Source of the DNA: Cavia porcellus
Taxonomy: Eukaryota; Chordata; Mammalia; Rodentia; Caviidae
Reading direction: 5' to 3'
DNA: 64,000 bases
Assembly (NCBI RefSeq): GCF_034190915.1
Contig: NW_026947488.1
Span: forward strand, 7,388,501 to 7,452,500
Part shown: in pieces, positions 31,271-44,129 of the stretch
Layout of the letters: each line of letters opens with the position of its first letter
Numbering within the stretch: position 1 is the first letter of the stretch
Translations under genes and position numbers: made by a program
Notes under the pieces: generated by a model
Seen by the model: only the letters and a program-made list of their open reading frames with translations
The model's database searches: none
Told to the model about the DNA's origin: nothing

Positions 31271-34200
31271 CAAAAAATGTACATCACCCATTCACAACAT
31301 GCCTTTTACTGACGTAGGCACAGCTGTTTGGGAGGGCATCACGGGGATGGCTGCAGCAGTCACACAGGCTTCCCGTAGGAGGAGCTGCCTTTAACCGAAA
31401 GCCACTTCTTACTTAAGAAAGGGAAGGGAGTCCCTGTGGTTTATGTCACCTCCCAGGTTTCAGGGGTGCTGGAAACTCAAGCAGATGGAGCATGAGGCCT
31501 GGTGGTCAGCGTAGGATTGATTTGCTGCTAGCTCCCTTCCTGAGGGGAGCTCGATGCCTTGAGCAGTAGCATTCCATTTTCCATGAAGGCACAAATGCCG
31601 AAAATTATAAATAGAGGTACATTTTACACCATAGCCTTTTGTGCTCTCCAGCTGCTGCTTTCATAGCCTGGAGGCACTTTGCCAATTTTATTGGAAATGC
31701 TAAGGAGCACCCAGGGAGTTACTGAGTGAACCATTAACTTGCTTCTTCCAGGACCTGGAGCTGGCACCAAAGAGGTGGTTCCTTAGGGTAGGAGTGTTCA
31801 GGTGTGACACCTTCCTCACTCATCATGAGGGTCGGGGCCGCCTTCCTCAGCAAAAGACAGCTTAATAAGAGAAAGGAGAAATGAATTTATTTAATCGAAG
31901 TTTTACACGATACTGGCGATTTTGTATGTGAATATCCGAAGATCCGGGCAACTTCTCCTTCCACACTTGGCTTTCGTGAGAGGTGTGTAGCTGTGTGACT
32001 GGGCCAGGGGTCCGATCCGATGCTATGGACAGAGGGGACCCAGCAGAGCCTCCTGCTCAGACTCCTCCTGGCCTCTCCATGCAGCCCCTGGGACGGGGCA
32101 CGAGCCCCGGCAGTGAGGGTCTTCCAGGGAGAATGGAAGGCAGAGTGTTTGTAGCTATTATAGCCGGTTTGGGAGGAGAGGCTTTCAGTTTCCTGGGGAG
32201 GAGGAATCTGGATTCTATGACTCACATTGAGAGCAAAGGACAGGAAGGCAGGGAGAAGCCCTCCCAATGTCTAGCTCAAAGTCCTCAGTGTGCTCAGGTG
32301 CATACTTTGGGGATACCACGTTTTGAGCCCCAAGAGCATCAGGATACAGGCTTGGGGGCCTATAGTTTTAGGGCCCAAGCTGCTAGTGGGTGCATACAGT
32401 TGCAGATCCAGATTCTACCTCCTTCCCCCATGTGGCCTGGGGGGCTCACCTGGGGGCTGGGGGAGCCCCATTTCTTCACTCATTGCAGGTGAGAAAAAAG
32501 TGCCCTGCAGCTCGGTGGGGATTCGAGACCTGCCCTTCAGGCTCCCACCTCAGCGCCTGCAGGGGCCTCCTGTCCCTCTCTGGGCTCCTCTGCCCTTCCT
32601 GCTCATCAGCTCCCACTGCTCCCCGGGGAACCACAGCTTCCGGTTCTGTGCTCCCAGAGGCCCTGAAGTTTCTGGCAGAGCTGCTGTGTCCGCTGCCTCT
32701 TTGCTGATGCAGCAGTTTGGGCCACACTCCTCACTGTCACCTCTCTACACTGCTCACTGCCCCACAAGTTGCCGGGATTGCAGCTTCCTGAGCTTCAGCC
32801 TTCCACAGGCTCAGTCACAGGGGTGTGGGGTGGAGCGATCAGAGTGGGAGCAGAGCGCATGTGGCTGGGGTGTGGATTCCTCTGGTTGCCTCCTGCACCC
32901 CCTGGTAAAAGGCCATGACTTTTCAAACAAGGCTCGCTCTCTCTCTCTGTGCCCTCTAGACCATAAATTTTCTCTCTTCTTTGTCTCTGAGCTTAGTGTC
33001 TTGAGTTACCACTCTATTTCTTGTGGTTTCCTACCTTGTAAGCAATGTTCTTGTGTATAAATCCTACCTGAATGACCGTGATCTGAAAGGCTCACCTGCT
33101 TTCTGATAGCTTCCTGATTCAGTTGTCCCCTTGCTTACCCTCATGGGCAGGGAGGTGTGTGTCACCTGGCAGGATTTCCCACAGGGGGAACACTCCCAGG
33201 GCATCTTTCCAGTGTGAGGTCCATCGTGGTGCTCAGTGAAGACTGATCTCTGCTTGTGAGTTTAACCCATTGATTACATCCCTTAGGATTTTCTCCTCTA
33301 CGAACTGTCTGCTGCATAATGAGATCTGAACGAGCTTTGAAACCAGGGCTTCCCTGGTTTCAAAGTGATTATATTCGTAAGGTTCCCCTGCATGACTTCA
33401 TGACATCTAATGAGATGCACCTCAAAGTTAGCTTCTCTAACTGTGCGTGCCCAGGGTTTCTGGCTCAGGTAATGTTTCTCTTCTAGGGTGCAAGGTGTTC
33501 TATCTTTAATCTTTTTTCTCTCAGATTCATTCCTTCCACAGCAGTTGCCTCCACTGTGAACCCCAGTGCATGCTGAACTTTGCGTAGGGACTGAAGGCTC
33601 TCGCCTGGGGATCACAGTCAGAGGATTTTACTCCGATATTGGATGAGGCAGAGCAGAACGATTTCCCCACCTCTCCCGCAGTGATCGCCTCTTCCTTGTA
33701 CAGCTTCCGTAATGACTAGCCCAGTCTGATGTAGGTTTCAGACTCCTTCAAGGTGTATCACACACTGAAGAGATTTTAGGTCTCAAAGAAATGAATTTTT
33801 CAGGTTCAACCAAGATGTTTTCCAGCATTGTTAGCTTCACTGTGGATCCTGTTGGTCTGGGTTTTCCTGTGAGGTGTCCTGTGTGTGTGTGTACGCTCCA
33901 AAGGGCGCTTCTTTCTCTGTGGTCAGCATGCCAAATCATCCTTTTTTTATGTACATATTTTTTTCTAAAGTAGAGTATAATGAAATGTTTTTCACAAGTC
34001 TTTCTACCCTACATCTCCAAAACTGTATTGCCGCTCCTTAGTCCTGGCCACTTTTCCGGTATTACAGGGGACTCACATGCAAATACCCTCCTCCGCTCTC
34101 CGAACACCTCTGGCTCCCAGGAGAATTACGCTGGGCAGGGGGGCTTTTCCCTGTTTCTGATCTGGCTGCTTGTTCCTGCCTAAAGTTCACATCTTGGTTG

Positions 34201-34929
34201 CTGTCTTGCTGCTCCCTGGAGGCTTGGTTCTGGGGGTCACCAGTGTCCCTCCCCATGGGATCTGTAGCTGCATTTGGGAATGTCACCAATGCCCAGCCTT
34301 TCCCAAGTTCCCTGGGAAAGAGCGGGAGCCAGTGGGATTGGAGTTGGCTCAAGGCACGTTTGAGTTAAACCCTCCGTCATTACACAGCTGCTACGGTCTG
34401 GAAGGTGGTGACTTCATGAAAGTCTTCTCTCCTTTGGGCACAATGGTCAAAAGCAGACTGAAACCCGCAGCCGAGGCTGTGTCCTGACATTTTGGTGCAG
34501 GTCTCGGGGCTGAGAGGTGTCCTCTCCAGAGAGACTTTGTTCTGACCTCATGAGAATTGGGGTATTTTTCTGCCGAGCAGAGATCACTGCTCCAAGTAGC
34601 CCCTCAGTTCTGCAGAGGGGCTCTGCAGTTCTGCAGCTCACATTGCTCCCCAATGCTCGCCCGCAGGGAGGCTGGACATGGGTGGCCACGTGGCCTCGCA
34701 CGTACGTCCTATCTTCCGATGGATGCAGATAAAGCTGTTGCTAAGCTTTCTGCTGCTACGAACCAGGGCAGCCACAGATGTCGGTTTTTCTACAGCCTCC
34801 AGCTGTGCTTTGTCACCGTTCTTCCAGATTCCACCTGCCACCTCCGTGAAGCCTCTCTGGCCTTCTCTTGCCAGCAGGTCCCCCAGCCAATGTCACATGT
34901 TTTAGGTTTTGTCATGGAAACATTCTACT

Positions 34930-35390
34930 TCTAGGCATTCATTGTGGTCTTGGTTTTCTCCTGCTGTGTAACAAACACCCCACTTTACCATCCTATCTCA
35001 TGGTGGTGTGGGTTGGCTGGGCGCCCCTGGCTGGGTTTCTGCAGGTCTTCCTGGGTCCCCCACGCCATGGTAGACAGAAGTGGACCAAAGGCCAGTAGAG
35101 GCTTGAATGTCTCTGGTGGCTTTCTGCATTCCTGGTGCCTCGTTACTTCTCCACATGGCTGTCTGTCCCTCTGGCAGGACACTCACACTTCTTACATCAC
35201 ATCTGGGTTCCAGAGAGCCCACAAGCAGAAGCTGCAAGGCCTTCTGAAGTTTCAGGGTTCAGCGTCAGTTCCCCCCAAGGGCTGGTTTAGGTTCGGTGTG
35301 GGAGGAGGATGCTCCACACGGCATCATGAATCCCAGGGTCATGAGGTACTGGTACTGCCTCTGACACTAGCTACCAAGTACTGGAGGCTC
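34930..35390. mobile_element. Possible old mammalian-wide repeat
   Basis: Runs such as CTGTGTAACAAACACCCC near 34963 and AAGCAGAAGCTGCAAGGCCTTC near 35222 occur in this order in a common old mammalian repeat that I cannot name with confidence. Confidence 0.35.
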
Positions 35391-35534
35391 GCAATGAGCA
35401 GCACCACCCACGGCTCCTCATTCCCCACCTTCTGGCCCTTATCTGCTTCTCTCTCAGTACTTCCTGAGCTCTCCCCTGAATTATCTTTACAGATTTCTAA
35501 ATCCTATACCTATATTATAACTTATAACACTAGA

Positions 35535-36022
35535 TTGTTTTTTGCGACTGGGTCTTGCTGTGCCACTCAGGCTGTCCTAGACTTACTATGTAGTCCAGGC
35601 TGGCCTTGAACTTGTGGCGATCCTCCTGCCTCAGCCTCTGGAGTTGCTGGGATGACAGGTATATGTAGGGAGCTGTGGAAGCTGGAGATTGATCACATGT
35701 GTGGGGCTAAAGCAAGGCCAGCACTGAAGACATAGAGAGCCCCAAACAAGACAGGTAAAGCAGCTGTTCCAGCTCCAAGAAGGCAAGGAGCCCAGGTCAG
35801 ACCAGCAAACGAGCTGCTAAGCAGCGGAACTAAAACCAACAGCTTCCTCCTGAGTGTATAAATAACGCGCAGCAGTGGTGGAGCGGTTCCTTTCCTCCCT
35901 GCTGGAGAGAGAGCTCCGCCTGACCCCAGCTGTGTCTGTTCTTTATTTTCTCATCCTCTCATGGACCTTAGCTCGGGGAACATCTAGACTCTACAGGCAC
36001 GCACCACCACGCCTGGCTCTGA
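35535..36022 (-). mobile_element. B1-type SINE split by an LTR
   Basis: Antisense B1 left part at 35540-35663 (TGGGTCTTGCTGTGCC, TAGTCCAGGCTGGCCTTG, then TTGCTGGGATGACAGGTATA). The B1 continues at 35996 with GGCACGCACCACCACGCCTGGC. Between them lies a 332-bp LTR. Confidence 0.85.
35664..35995 (+). mobile_element. Solo LTR inserted in a B1 SINE (ERV class II-like)
   Basis: It begins TGTAGGG and ends CTCTACA (imperfect inverted repeat), with a TATA box at 35857-35864 (TATAAATA). The 6-bp flanks GGTATA (35658-35663) and GGCACG (35996-36001) differ only by transitions, as expected for a decayed 6-bp target duplication. Six-base duplications and LTRs of this length suit class II (ERVK/IAP-like) elements. 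Its exact position inside a B1 fixes the ends well. Confidence 0.75.
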
Positions 36023-36121
36023 TTAGATTCTATCTATGGGCATTTTACCATGGAAGATGGGCGTTTAACATTCTTAGCCTTCTCTATGACACCATCACCA
36101 TGTGGTTATGAATTTTAACTT

Positions 36122-36260
36122 TTTGGGCTAGGTGTGGTGGCACACGCTTGTGATTGAAGCACTTGGGAGGCTGAGGCAGGGGATTGCCTTGAGTTTGCGG
36201 TCAACCTAGACTACATAGTGAGACTCTGTCTTAAAGCACCAGAAAGAAAGAAAGAAAGAA
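36122..36260 (+). mobile_element. B1-type SINE with (GAAA)n tail
   Basis: GGGCTAGGTGTGGTGGCACACG, CACTTGGGAGGCTGAGGCAGG, AGTGAGACTCTGTCTTAAAG, then a GAAA repeat grown from the tail. Confidence 0.85.
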
Positions 36261-36681
36261 AAAATCTTTTTGGACATGGAAAATGTTTTGTCTGCTCATA
36301 TCCTATTGCCTACTAACAAAAAGTCTGGGTGTTGGAATCTGCTCCCTTCCCACAGAATACAGGAGGAAGTCACCTGTTGGGAGACGGACCGCCTAATCTG
36401 GTTGTAGGGAAAGGGCCCATAGTGAGCAGCACTTATCTAGTAAAAAATATCTCTCTTCCTTATTAATTTTTTCAATGAAACACCTATGCGTTGGAGGCCT
36501 CCACGCACCCTGTTCAGCCTTGACTGTTTGGTCTCTTGGTCTTTTCCACAGTCATTAACATTGAGATGCCCACACCACCAGCCAGGCAGCTTACTGGAAC
36601 TCACTTTTCCGTTGAATTCGTTTCCTACCCCAGTGGTCATCATCTGTCTTAATGTTTCATTTCAGTTAGAGTCACCGGGAG
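36261..36681. other. Single-copy DNA, no gene seen
   Basis: Nothing recognisable. Confidence 0.4.
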
Positions 36682-36762
36682 GAGCTGGGGCACAGCTGAG
36701 TGACAGCGGGCTTGCCTAGCGTGTGAGGCCGTGCGTTCAGTTCTCAGTGCTGAGAAAAAGTA
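36682..36762 (+). mobile_element. ID-type SINE, diverged
   Basis: AGCTGGGGCACAGCTGAGTG (A box region), GGCTTGCCTAGCGTGTGAGG, GCGTTCAGTTCTCAG (B box), then A-rich. Confidence 0.7.
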
Positions 36763-39689
36763 AAATAGGACAGCGTCACGGTCACAGCAGTGAGACAGGA
36801 ATAAAGCGCCTGGGAGACTTAAGCAACATGGATAAAGGGGCCCCTTGCCCACCTCTGGGGTAACTGCAGTAATTAGCACAGTGCGTATCCTGTTAGATGG
36901 ATGCATTAATTTTCATACTCAAAAACATGCATAAAATGTTTAGTTTTCTGTGTATATCTGTGTTTTAACACAAATATGAGAATACAGCAGGTCTTATCCT
37001 GCATCTTTTTTTTTTTTTTACTTCTGCTGTTTCTAGACTTTCCCGGTGCCAGCATCAGTGGCTGAGTTTTCCCCTCTGGTGCCTCTGGTGCACATGGCTG
37101 GCTACCGTCCCAGGGCAGGTGTGAGAATGGTTGCCCTGTGATCGAGCTTCTCTGTAGGCCTTCGGCATTCACCTTCCCGCCCAAAGAGAGCTCCCTGCAA
37201 CTGCCTCCTCTGTGGCTGGTCACGTTGGATGCTACCCAGCTTTTAGGCTTCGTGATGCTTAGCTGAGTGGTTTAAATTTTTTTAAAATGTGGTATAAAAT
37301 TTCTGTCAGATGTGATCTAGTGTTCAGGAGAGACAACAAGCTCAGATGCAGGGGGTCCCGGCTCCTGGCCAGGCTCCCCTCCACCACTGGCTTAATGAAG
37401 TCCTGGCCCCTCCGTCTCTTCTTGCTGAATGGAACCGCTCACAAGGCAGCTCTCAGGAAGCCTGACGCTTGGCAGCAGTGAAACACAGAATGCGGTTCAC
37501 ACAGGGGACCACACAGAGCACCTCACAGCTGAATCTGAAAGGCAAAGATGAAACTTGGCCTTTTCGCCTGGCAGACGGGAACGGAGACCTCAAGAAGCCC
37601 AACCGCTTGCCCAGGACCACACCCTGTCACCGCAGGCCTGCCTGAGAACCCGCCCATCTCTCACGCTCTCTGATCTGCCCTCCTGCCTGCACCCTCACGA
37701 CAGCTGGCGTCATGTGTGGATAAATCCCAGGGAGGCAGTCCTGCCCCTAAGAAACAGGACTTGGCAAAGGCGTCCAGAATACAGTGCCAAGTGGAGGCGT
37801 TGCCAAGGAGCGTACACGACTCCGGAGTTGGTGATAGTCCTTCAGGTGGGCAACCGGCACGGTGAGGAGCTGCAGGCTCCAAGTGACAAAGGGCAGCGGG
37901 CGGTGGACTGGGCATCTCTGCTCCCGCAGCACTGTGGCTCCCTGCTTGTACCACTCCGCTGTGGCTTTGCCAGGACATGGGAGTGGCGGGAGCTGCTCTA
38001 AGGGCAGCTCTGGAAATGATCAAAACCCAGAAGGTGGAACCTCCCTGGCTTTAATGGTTAAGGGTGCCTGTGACGGTTTCCCTGGGGTGGGACAGTCTGA
38101 CCTTTCATTTTGGGGAATGTGTAATTATTAATATTTTCCTTCCGGCAGCAATAGTCACTTCTTTTTCCACTAAATAAAGTGAACATGGAGGCTGTGCGTG
38201 CGCCGAGCACCTATGCATCGGTGGGTCGTGGGCCTGTAGCGCCAGGCGGACCTGGGTCATTTGCTCCTCAGCAGATGCACCCCTGAAGGCCAGGCGTATG
38301 TCTTATCAAAATCACCAGTGGATGTGGGGCAGCAGCTTTAGGGTTCTGGGTATTTTCTTCTCTAAACACACGCTGGTTTTTGCTTTTCAAATCGTTTAAA
38401 CTTTCAAACACTTTAGCTGCTTTTTTCCTGTAGTGAAGGGGTAGAGATCTTTGTCCCTGGCACAGCCCTCCCTACTCGAACTATGATGCCGTTGTTGGGG
38501 ATCAGGCTATGTGATAGATTTTGGGGGTCTTGACTGTGATTAAGCCTCTTCTCCAGGCCCAAGGTGGGTGTGACCTTACTTTACTCCAGGAACAGGAAGT
38601 GTAGGGAAGGTCACTGCCCCCTGGATTCGGGTGGACCGGGGAGGCAGGATAGCATCTCTGAGGGCGGTTGTCAACATGCAGGCATTTGGGTTGGAGAAAG
38701 ATCTGGTTCTGCATGAACCATCCACCTGTTTCCTCTAGTTCCTGCCCTATGAAATGCGTGCTACCCCACCTCCGTTCTTGCTGGCCAATAAAAGCTCACC
38801 GGTGCACTAGAGGCGAACTCCTCCGGCCCTTATAGGCTGAAGGCTGAATCACTCCAGCGTTGGCTCTGTCTTTCCCCAGGGCCTTTTCAGCCTCCCTCTC
38901 CTCTCTCTCATCCAGCACTCTGTCACTGGATTTAGGGCTCACCCTCACCCAGGATGTGTTTGTTTGTTTGAGATCCTTAACATTATTAGAGCTGCAAAGA
39001 TGGTATTTCCAAATGAAGTTACACTTGTAGTTCAGGGTAGATGTGAATTGGGAGGGCGACACTGTTTCACCCCACAGACCACCCACACCTGGGGCCATGA
39101 GTAGGGTTCCCTCGCACTGCACTCACGATGGATCGATGCATCCCATGAAAGTGGAAATTATGGCCCTGTGTTTCAGTTCTAAGGAGGTTAGAGGATAGAG
39201 CACATTTACCACACTTATGTATAGTGTGGAAAACAGGATCGATGTGTTATCTCCTGATGGTGCCCACAAAAGCCCATGGGGCTTGGCGTTAAGCCAGGCT
39301 CTGAGATTTTCGTACCGGAGTGCTTTGCTGGTCACAAGCCGCACAGGTAGTGAATAAATTTGCCAGGTTTTCAGGACTACTCTGCAGTAGATGTGGAACC
39401 ATGGGGTCAGCTGGGGGCTGTAGGAAGAGGGGGTTCTGGGGCTGAGTACTTTAGAAGCGGAGTATCCTCACATGGCAGCCCCTGAGCAGCTGTGGGAGAC
39501 CCCTCTCTTTAGTTCTGCTGGGCTAAGTGTCTGAGACAGACCTGGTGCTTCTCATGACAATTTGAGCATGGTTCTTGCATGATGGAGTTCAGAGTCCATG
39601 CGATTCCATTCTGTGAGTTTCTCATGAGGTGAAGCTGGAGCCGGACGTCGAGTTGGCTCTTTATTTATATAAACGTCATTATCTTAAGG
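36763..39689. other. Single-copy DNA, no gene found
   Basis: About 2.9 kb. A 148-residue plus frame (37555-38001) and the 120-residue minus frame across it are mutually overlapping and lack recognisable features. Confidence 0.45.
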
Positions 39690-39865
39690 CCAGCTGTCAC
39701 TTCTAGGTGCCAGGCGCTGAGCTGAGCTTGTCGATTTGTACTGTAGTTTTGGATTCTCACAGTGATCTGGTGGTGCAGGTACTTTCCTTACTTCACAGCG
39801 GGGGAATGGGCACACAGAGGTGAAGCAGCCTCTCAAGGTCACCCAAGGTCAGCGTCTCCCGGAAC
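39690..39865 (+). mobile_element. MIR
   Basis: Nearly complete MIR: CCAGGCGCTGAGCTGAGC, TCACAGTGATCTGGTGG, then TTCACAGCGGGGGAATGGGC and AAGGTCACCCAAGG. Confidence 0.75.
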
Positions 39866-39979
39866 TGGTTTCATGCCCCCACCTCTTTCCTAAAGATGAT
39901 GGGGCGTGCTTCCTGGGGTAGTTCTCAGGAGATTTGGGGTTTATTCTTCCAACTTGGGGTCCTGAGAGTGTCACCGCCC

Positions 39980-40100
39980 ACTGGTTTCTTGTCTTTGGCC
40001 AGTTGCCTAACCACTCTGTGCCTCAGTTTCTTTGTCTGTAAAAGGAGATAACAGCTTATACCTCATAGGGTAGGAAGAAGATTGGAATAGCCACAAAATT
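39980..40100 (-). mobile_element. MIR fragment
   Basis: Antisense MIR core: AACCACTCTGTGCCTCAGTTTC, TTTGTCTGTAAAAGGAGATAAC, then CCTCATAGGGTAGG. Confidence 0.75.
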
Positions 40101-40554
40101 GAGTACTAACAGATGCTTTAAAAAAGCTGAAAATCTTTACTTTTTATTAGTGCATATTAGTAATTTAAAATAACATTAGTATATTCTTATAACACTTTAT
40201 TTTTACCTATACACACAGTACGATCCAAACATACAGTTAATGTTTAAAGTTAAAAAAGTTGTTACGGTGAAAGACACATTGCCATTAAATTTCCCTCGAA
40301 AAACACCCCTTCATTTCAAACATGTGTACCCCATTACTCTTGCTGCTTTCTGAAAGTGTTCGGAAGTTCTGTTTTCCAAGTATCTTTACTGACACCGTCA
40401 TGGCTGCCTCAGTTCCTGAATTCATTCAAAACATTTACCTTTCATGGTCATTTAGTCTTTCGGGAAGAGCCAGAAGTCACATGGCCAGCTCTGTGAATGA
40501 GGTGAACGAGGACCCGCTGTCGTGTTTTTGTTTGATAGAAATTGCATGGTTGAT

Positions 40555-40722
40555 CAGTGAGGGGTGATCAAAAACATGGTGAATGTGTAAATTTAAAAAT
40601 TTATTATGGTAAAAGGTAGATTACCATTAACACAGCCACCTCTGAAAAGCCCCACCTATGGCCTCATGAGGCTCTGAGGGACATCTAGACACAAATCATA
40701 ACAGTATTTGAACAGAGATCAC
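40555..40722 (-). mobile_element. MaLR-type LTR 5' fragment
   Basis: On the minus strand it starts TGTTATGATTTGTGTCTAGATG at 40722, the same beginning as the MaLR LTRs elsewhere in the window, and breaks off after about 170 bp. Confidence 0.6.
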
Positions 40723-40734
40723 ACTGAAGCTGTG

Positions 40735-41085
40735 GACTGCTTTGGTAACATGGCCATTTTAACAATCTTAGCTCTGCTGATGGATAAACAAAGGAGGTCT
40801 TTCCATTTCTTAATGTCTTTCCTCTTCAATTTCTTTCTTCAGTGTTCTACAATTTTTTCATCATAGAGGTCTATTACCTCCTTAATCAAGTTGATTCCAA
40901 GAGATTGAATTTCTTTTTGAAGCTATTGTGAATGGAATTGCTTTTTTGATTTCTTTCTCAGCAGGGCACTATTGACAAACTGTAAAGCTATTGATTCTCA
41001 TGTGTTTATTTTGTATCCTGCCACTTGGCTGAATTGGCTTATCGGGGCTGTGTTGAGGTGGTTTTTAGTTCTTCTGTGAAATGGA
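40735..41085 (-). mobile_element. L1 ORF2 fragment
   Basis: The plus strand carries the antisense of the L1 region just downstream of the reverse transcriptase: ATGGCCATTTTAACAATCTTAG, TTCTACAATTTTTTCATCATAG and GTATCCTGCCACTTGGCTGAATTGG. It is dead. Confidence 0.7.
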
Positions 41086-41564
41086 CCAATCCATCCTAAC
41101 AGGTACTTTTTGAGCAAAGATAGAGCATGTTTAAAAAATTGTGTCCAGCAATAAAACAAAACATCAGAATGCCAGAGAGACATTCTTCATTCCTTGAAGT
41201 TCCCCTCAGTCTACCAGTGTAAGCTGAGACGGCAAGCGAAGGGTCATCTTGCCTCTGCTGGGCTGTGCAGGGCTGTCCCTGCTGCTGCAGCACAGAGCTG
41301 TGGAGCGCACAGTGTCAGGGGCTCCCCAGCCTGTTAGAAGGGAAACCTCGGTCACAGGATGCTCCTCCCAGAGATCTGAAGACAGAAAGTCTTACCATGC
41401 TTTGGGGGTTGGAGTTTCTGTTAAGACCGAGAGGCAGGGAAGAGAAAGAGTTCCAGGAAAGAAAAGCATTTTAGGAATAGAGTTGTGAGACTCAGGAAAT
41501 AAACGTATATTTTGTTCAAATCATTTTATTCATTTCTCTTGTAGAGTCACCAGATAAAAGAATA
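41086..41564. other. Single-copy DNA, no gene seen
   Basis: Nothing recognisable. Confidence 0.4.
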
Positions 41565-41762
41565 TCATTTTTTTGGAAGTACCAGGACTTGAACCCAGGT
41601 TTTTGTGCTGTGGCATCTCCCCCACTGAGCTGTCTGCCAAGTCCTTTTATTATTTTGAGACAAGAACTAGGTTACGCAGGCTGGCTACCATCTTTTCTCA
41701 CCATCTTTTCTCAACCCCCAAAATAGCTAGTACTGCAGGTGTGCCTAACCACGACTGGCAAA
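41565..41762 (-). mobile_element. Composite B1+ID SINE
   Basis: Antisense ID part (GTACCAGGACTTGAACCCAGG) then a diverged B1 part, within which ACCATCTTTTCTC is tandemly duplicated (about 41687-41716). Confidence 0.75.
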
Positions 41763-42354
41763 AATGGATCTATTTTTAAATATGAATAAGTCCTATACAG
41801 TATTTGGTTTTTGATCATACAGAAAAATGATAGGTGGCTTATCTGGAATTCAGGTTTAAGCAAATGCTCTAGTTCATTAACCTAGGAGGAGACCAGGGAA
41901 CTAACCCCTTGGTTAGGTCTGGCAGTAACAATTGAAAACTCCCTGCAACAGAGAGGGAACTATGGGCGGTCTGGGCCCTGGGACTCCAGAGCTTGGTAGG
42001 TTGACAGGACCTGATCCACAATGCACTAGGGGTCTGAGTGGCTTTGGGATGAGCACCCTGTTGGGATGAGTATTTTCCACCTGGGACAAACCTGATCTCA
42101 AAGAGCTTGAGCCTGTTTGTCCTTGGAGACAGATGTAAGCAGAACGGAGCGCTGATACCAACACAAGCCCCAGTGCTGGGGTGGCTGGGGGGGCTGGGGT
42201 GCTGGAGTGGTTGGGGTGACCTGGATGGTGGGGTGGTCTGGACTCCTGCTCATACAGGGAGGCGGGACGTGGGTTGTTGAACTCTGGAGCAGCAAACCAT
42301 CGTATCCTTTCACTTCTCTACTCTTCTTTTCTCTCCTCTGAAAGGAGAGGACCC
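41763..42354. other. Single-copy DNA with G-rich minisatellite
   Basis: No gene. A G-rich array of GGGGTG/GCTGGG motifs lies at 42174-42237. Confidence 0.5.
42174..42237 (+). repeat. G-rich degenerate minisatellite
   Basis: Repeated GGGGTGGCTGG-like units with many G runs of three or more on the plus strand. Confidence 0.75.
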
Positions 42355-42850
42355 TTTCAATCAAGTTTATTGAGATCCACGTTAGTATCATTAACTTCAC
42401 TCATTTGAAGTATGCAATCAATAATTTTTACCATTTATCGTTTATTGATGATAAATTTATCATAGCACAAACAAGTGATTCTATTTTAGGGTGTTCTCTC
42501 GCCCTGGTGGGGTCCCTCAGGCCCATTTACCATGACTCTTCCTTCCTCTCAGCCCCAGGCATCCGCCCATCTACTCCCCACCTCTAAAAAGCTTCGCTTT
42601 CTAGGTCTGTCATGGAGAAAGAGTCGCACAAATCAAGTCTTTGTACCTGGCTTCCTTCACTCAGTGTATTTAAGGTTCATCCACAGCATAAACGTAGAGT
42701 AGTCCTTTTCATAGCTAATTTTTCTTCTCTGGGTGTTTCACATGTTTTTTTAACTTTCACCAGTTGATGGACATTTGGGTTTTTCACTTTCTGGCTATGA
42801 AGGATATGAATCATTGTGCCAGACCACTTGCATGAATAATAACAATAACA
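42355..42850 (-). mobile_element. Old L1 3'-UTR fragment (L1M-like)
   Basis: Antisense of the old L1 3' end: AAGTTTATTGAGATCCACG near 42363, GGTTCATCCACAGC near 42673, and CCAGTTGATGGACATTTGGG near 42760, in the expected order. Confidence 0.6.
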
Positions 42851-44129
42851 GTAATCATTTGTGATAATTTCTAACTGTGTGTCTGTAAGGGAGAGTGTGG
42901 GGAGAGTTTTGAAATGGAAATGACAGTTGATGAAATGGTTAACTCTTTGTCACCTTATGGAACTGTCTTCCAAGGGGAGGTGCTGGTATGTTGTGTTCTG
43001 TCTGATTCATAACACGGCTCCAGCTGATTAGTTCTGACGAGAACCACATCCTAGAGAAAGCCAAGCCAAGGACAGGGCTCGGGATGGGGAGCCATGGGGC
43101 AGGCTAGCTTCTGCAAGGCCTGGACTATCTGACACAAAGAATTAGAAAACTAACTTTTTAGGATGTCCCAGTTCAAAACTAAGCATCTCTCCTACCAGGA
43201 ATGCTGGGGACTTTGCATGGAATCTTTTCTGGCTATCGCAGTGTTTTAAAATAGATTAACTTTGGGTATATTTTAGAGGGTGAGGAGGAACTCCTGTATC
43301 CTGTAACGAAGACTGTCACACAGTAGAGCCTACAGAAGAGTAACGTGTTTGAGAATAGAGTGGGTAAGGAGGAGAGAGCCAGGGGGCTTGTGTTCTTTGT
43401 TTTGGAACCAGGGCCCAGCACCCTCCTGGGACTCTCTCCATCCTCCTGGTCCGAGTGGCTGGGTGGGGCTCGTGTCTCCTCCCCAGCAGAGAGGGCGGGC
43501 GTTACCCAGGCTGGGGAGTGTGTGCTGGCGGTCAGCTGGCCTGAGCTTTCTACACTGATTTACCTTACAGGGACATGGGGGATGAGCAGGGAGCGTGTGG
43601 GGAATGAGCTGCCGGTTTTCTGTGGGCTGGTGAACGGATGGCACAAGAATCTCACGCTGTTGGGTCCTCCGTGTGGAGAGAACCTGCTCCACGTAGCAGC
43701 CAAAGGAAAGATGTGAAGTCCTGAGAGGGAGATTTTGGATGACATCGCTTCCATATCCAGAGGTAGCAGAGCCCGACTAACTTCCTGTCTGTCTGTCTGT
43801 CTCTGTCTAATCTAAGGCAGTCTGAGATGGGTTTTTATTGTTTGCAGTGGAAACAAGCTTGACTCTGCTCTGCCTGGAATAAACCACACTCAACACAGTT
43901 TGATCTGCGGCAGGTGTTTCTTGATCCCAAGCGCTATGCAGCGAACTCTGGTCTCCTGCAGGGAGCCCTGTCTGACCGGGGAAAACAGGACACCGTTTGT
44001 GTGCCTTTGCCCTGGCTCTTGGCATCTCCCTTCTTTCCCATTAGGGAAACGGTTTAAATTGGGGAAAGAAGTGTTGGGAAATCCGAGTCCTGCTGTGTGC
44101 AGTGTTCCAGCCCATAGTCTTCATGGGTC

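Larger units (their letters stand above)
30951..35534. other. Single-copy DNA, no gene found
   Basis: About 4.6 kb. A 256-residue plus frame (32290-33060) and several of 100-220 residues overlap one another in different frames and are low in complexity, with no domain. A MIR fragment lies at about 31195-31270 (minus strand) and an old mammalian repeat may lie at 34930-35390. TATAAATA near 31608 has no associated gene. Confidence 0.45.

Noticed and set aside
31600..31625. TATAAATAG as a promoter
   Set aside because: No downstream exon or other promoter feature accompanies it, and such AT-rich strings arise by chance.
32290..33060. 256-residue plus-strand frame
   Set aside because: Low-complexity composition, no domain, and other frames run over the same bases. 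No splice or promoter context supports it.
34944..35609. 221-residue plus-strand frame
   Set aside because: It ends inside a B1 SINE and covers a probable old repeat.
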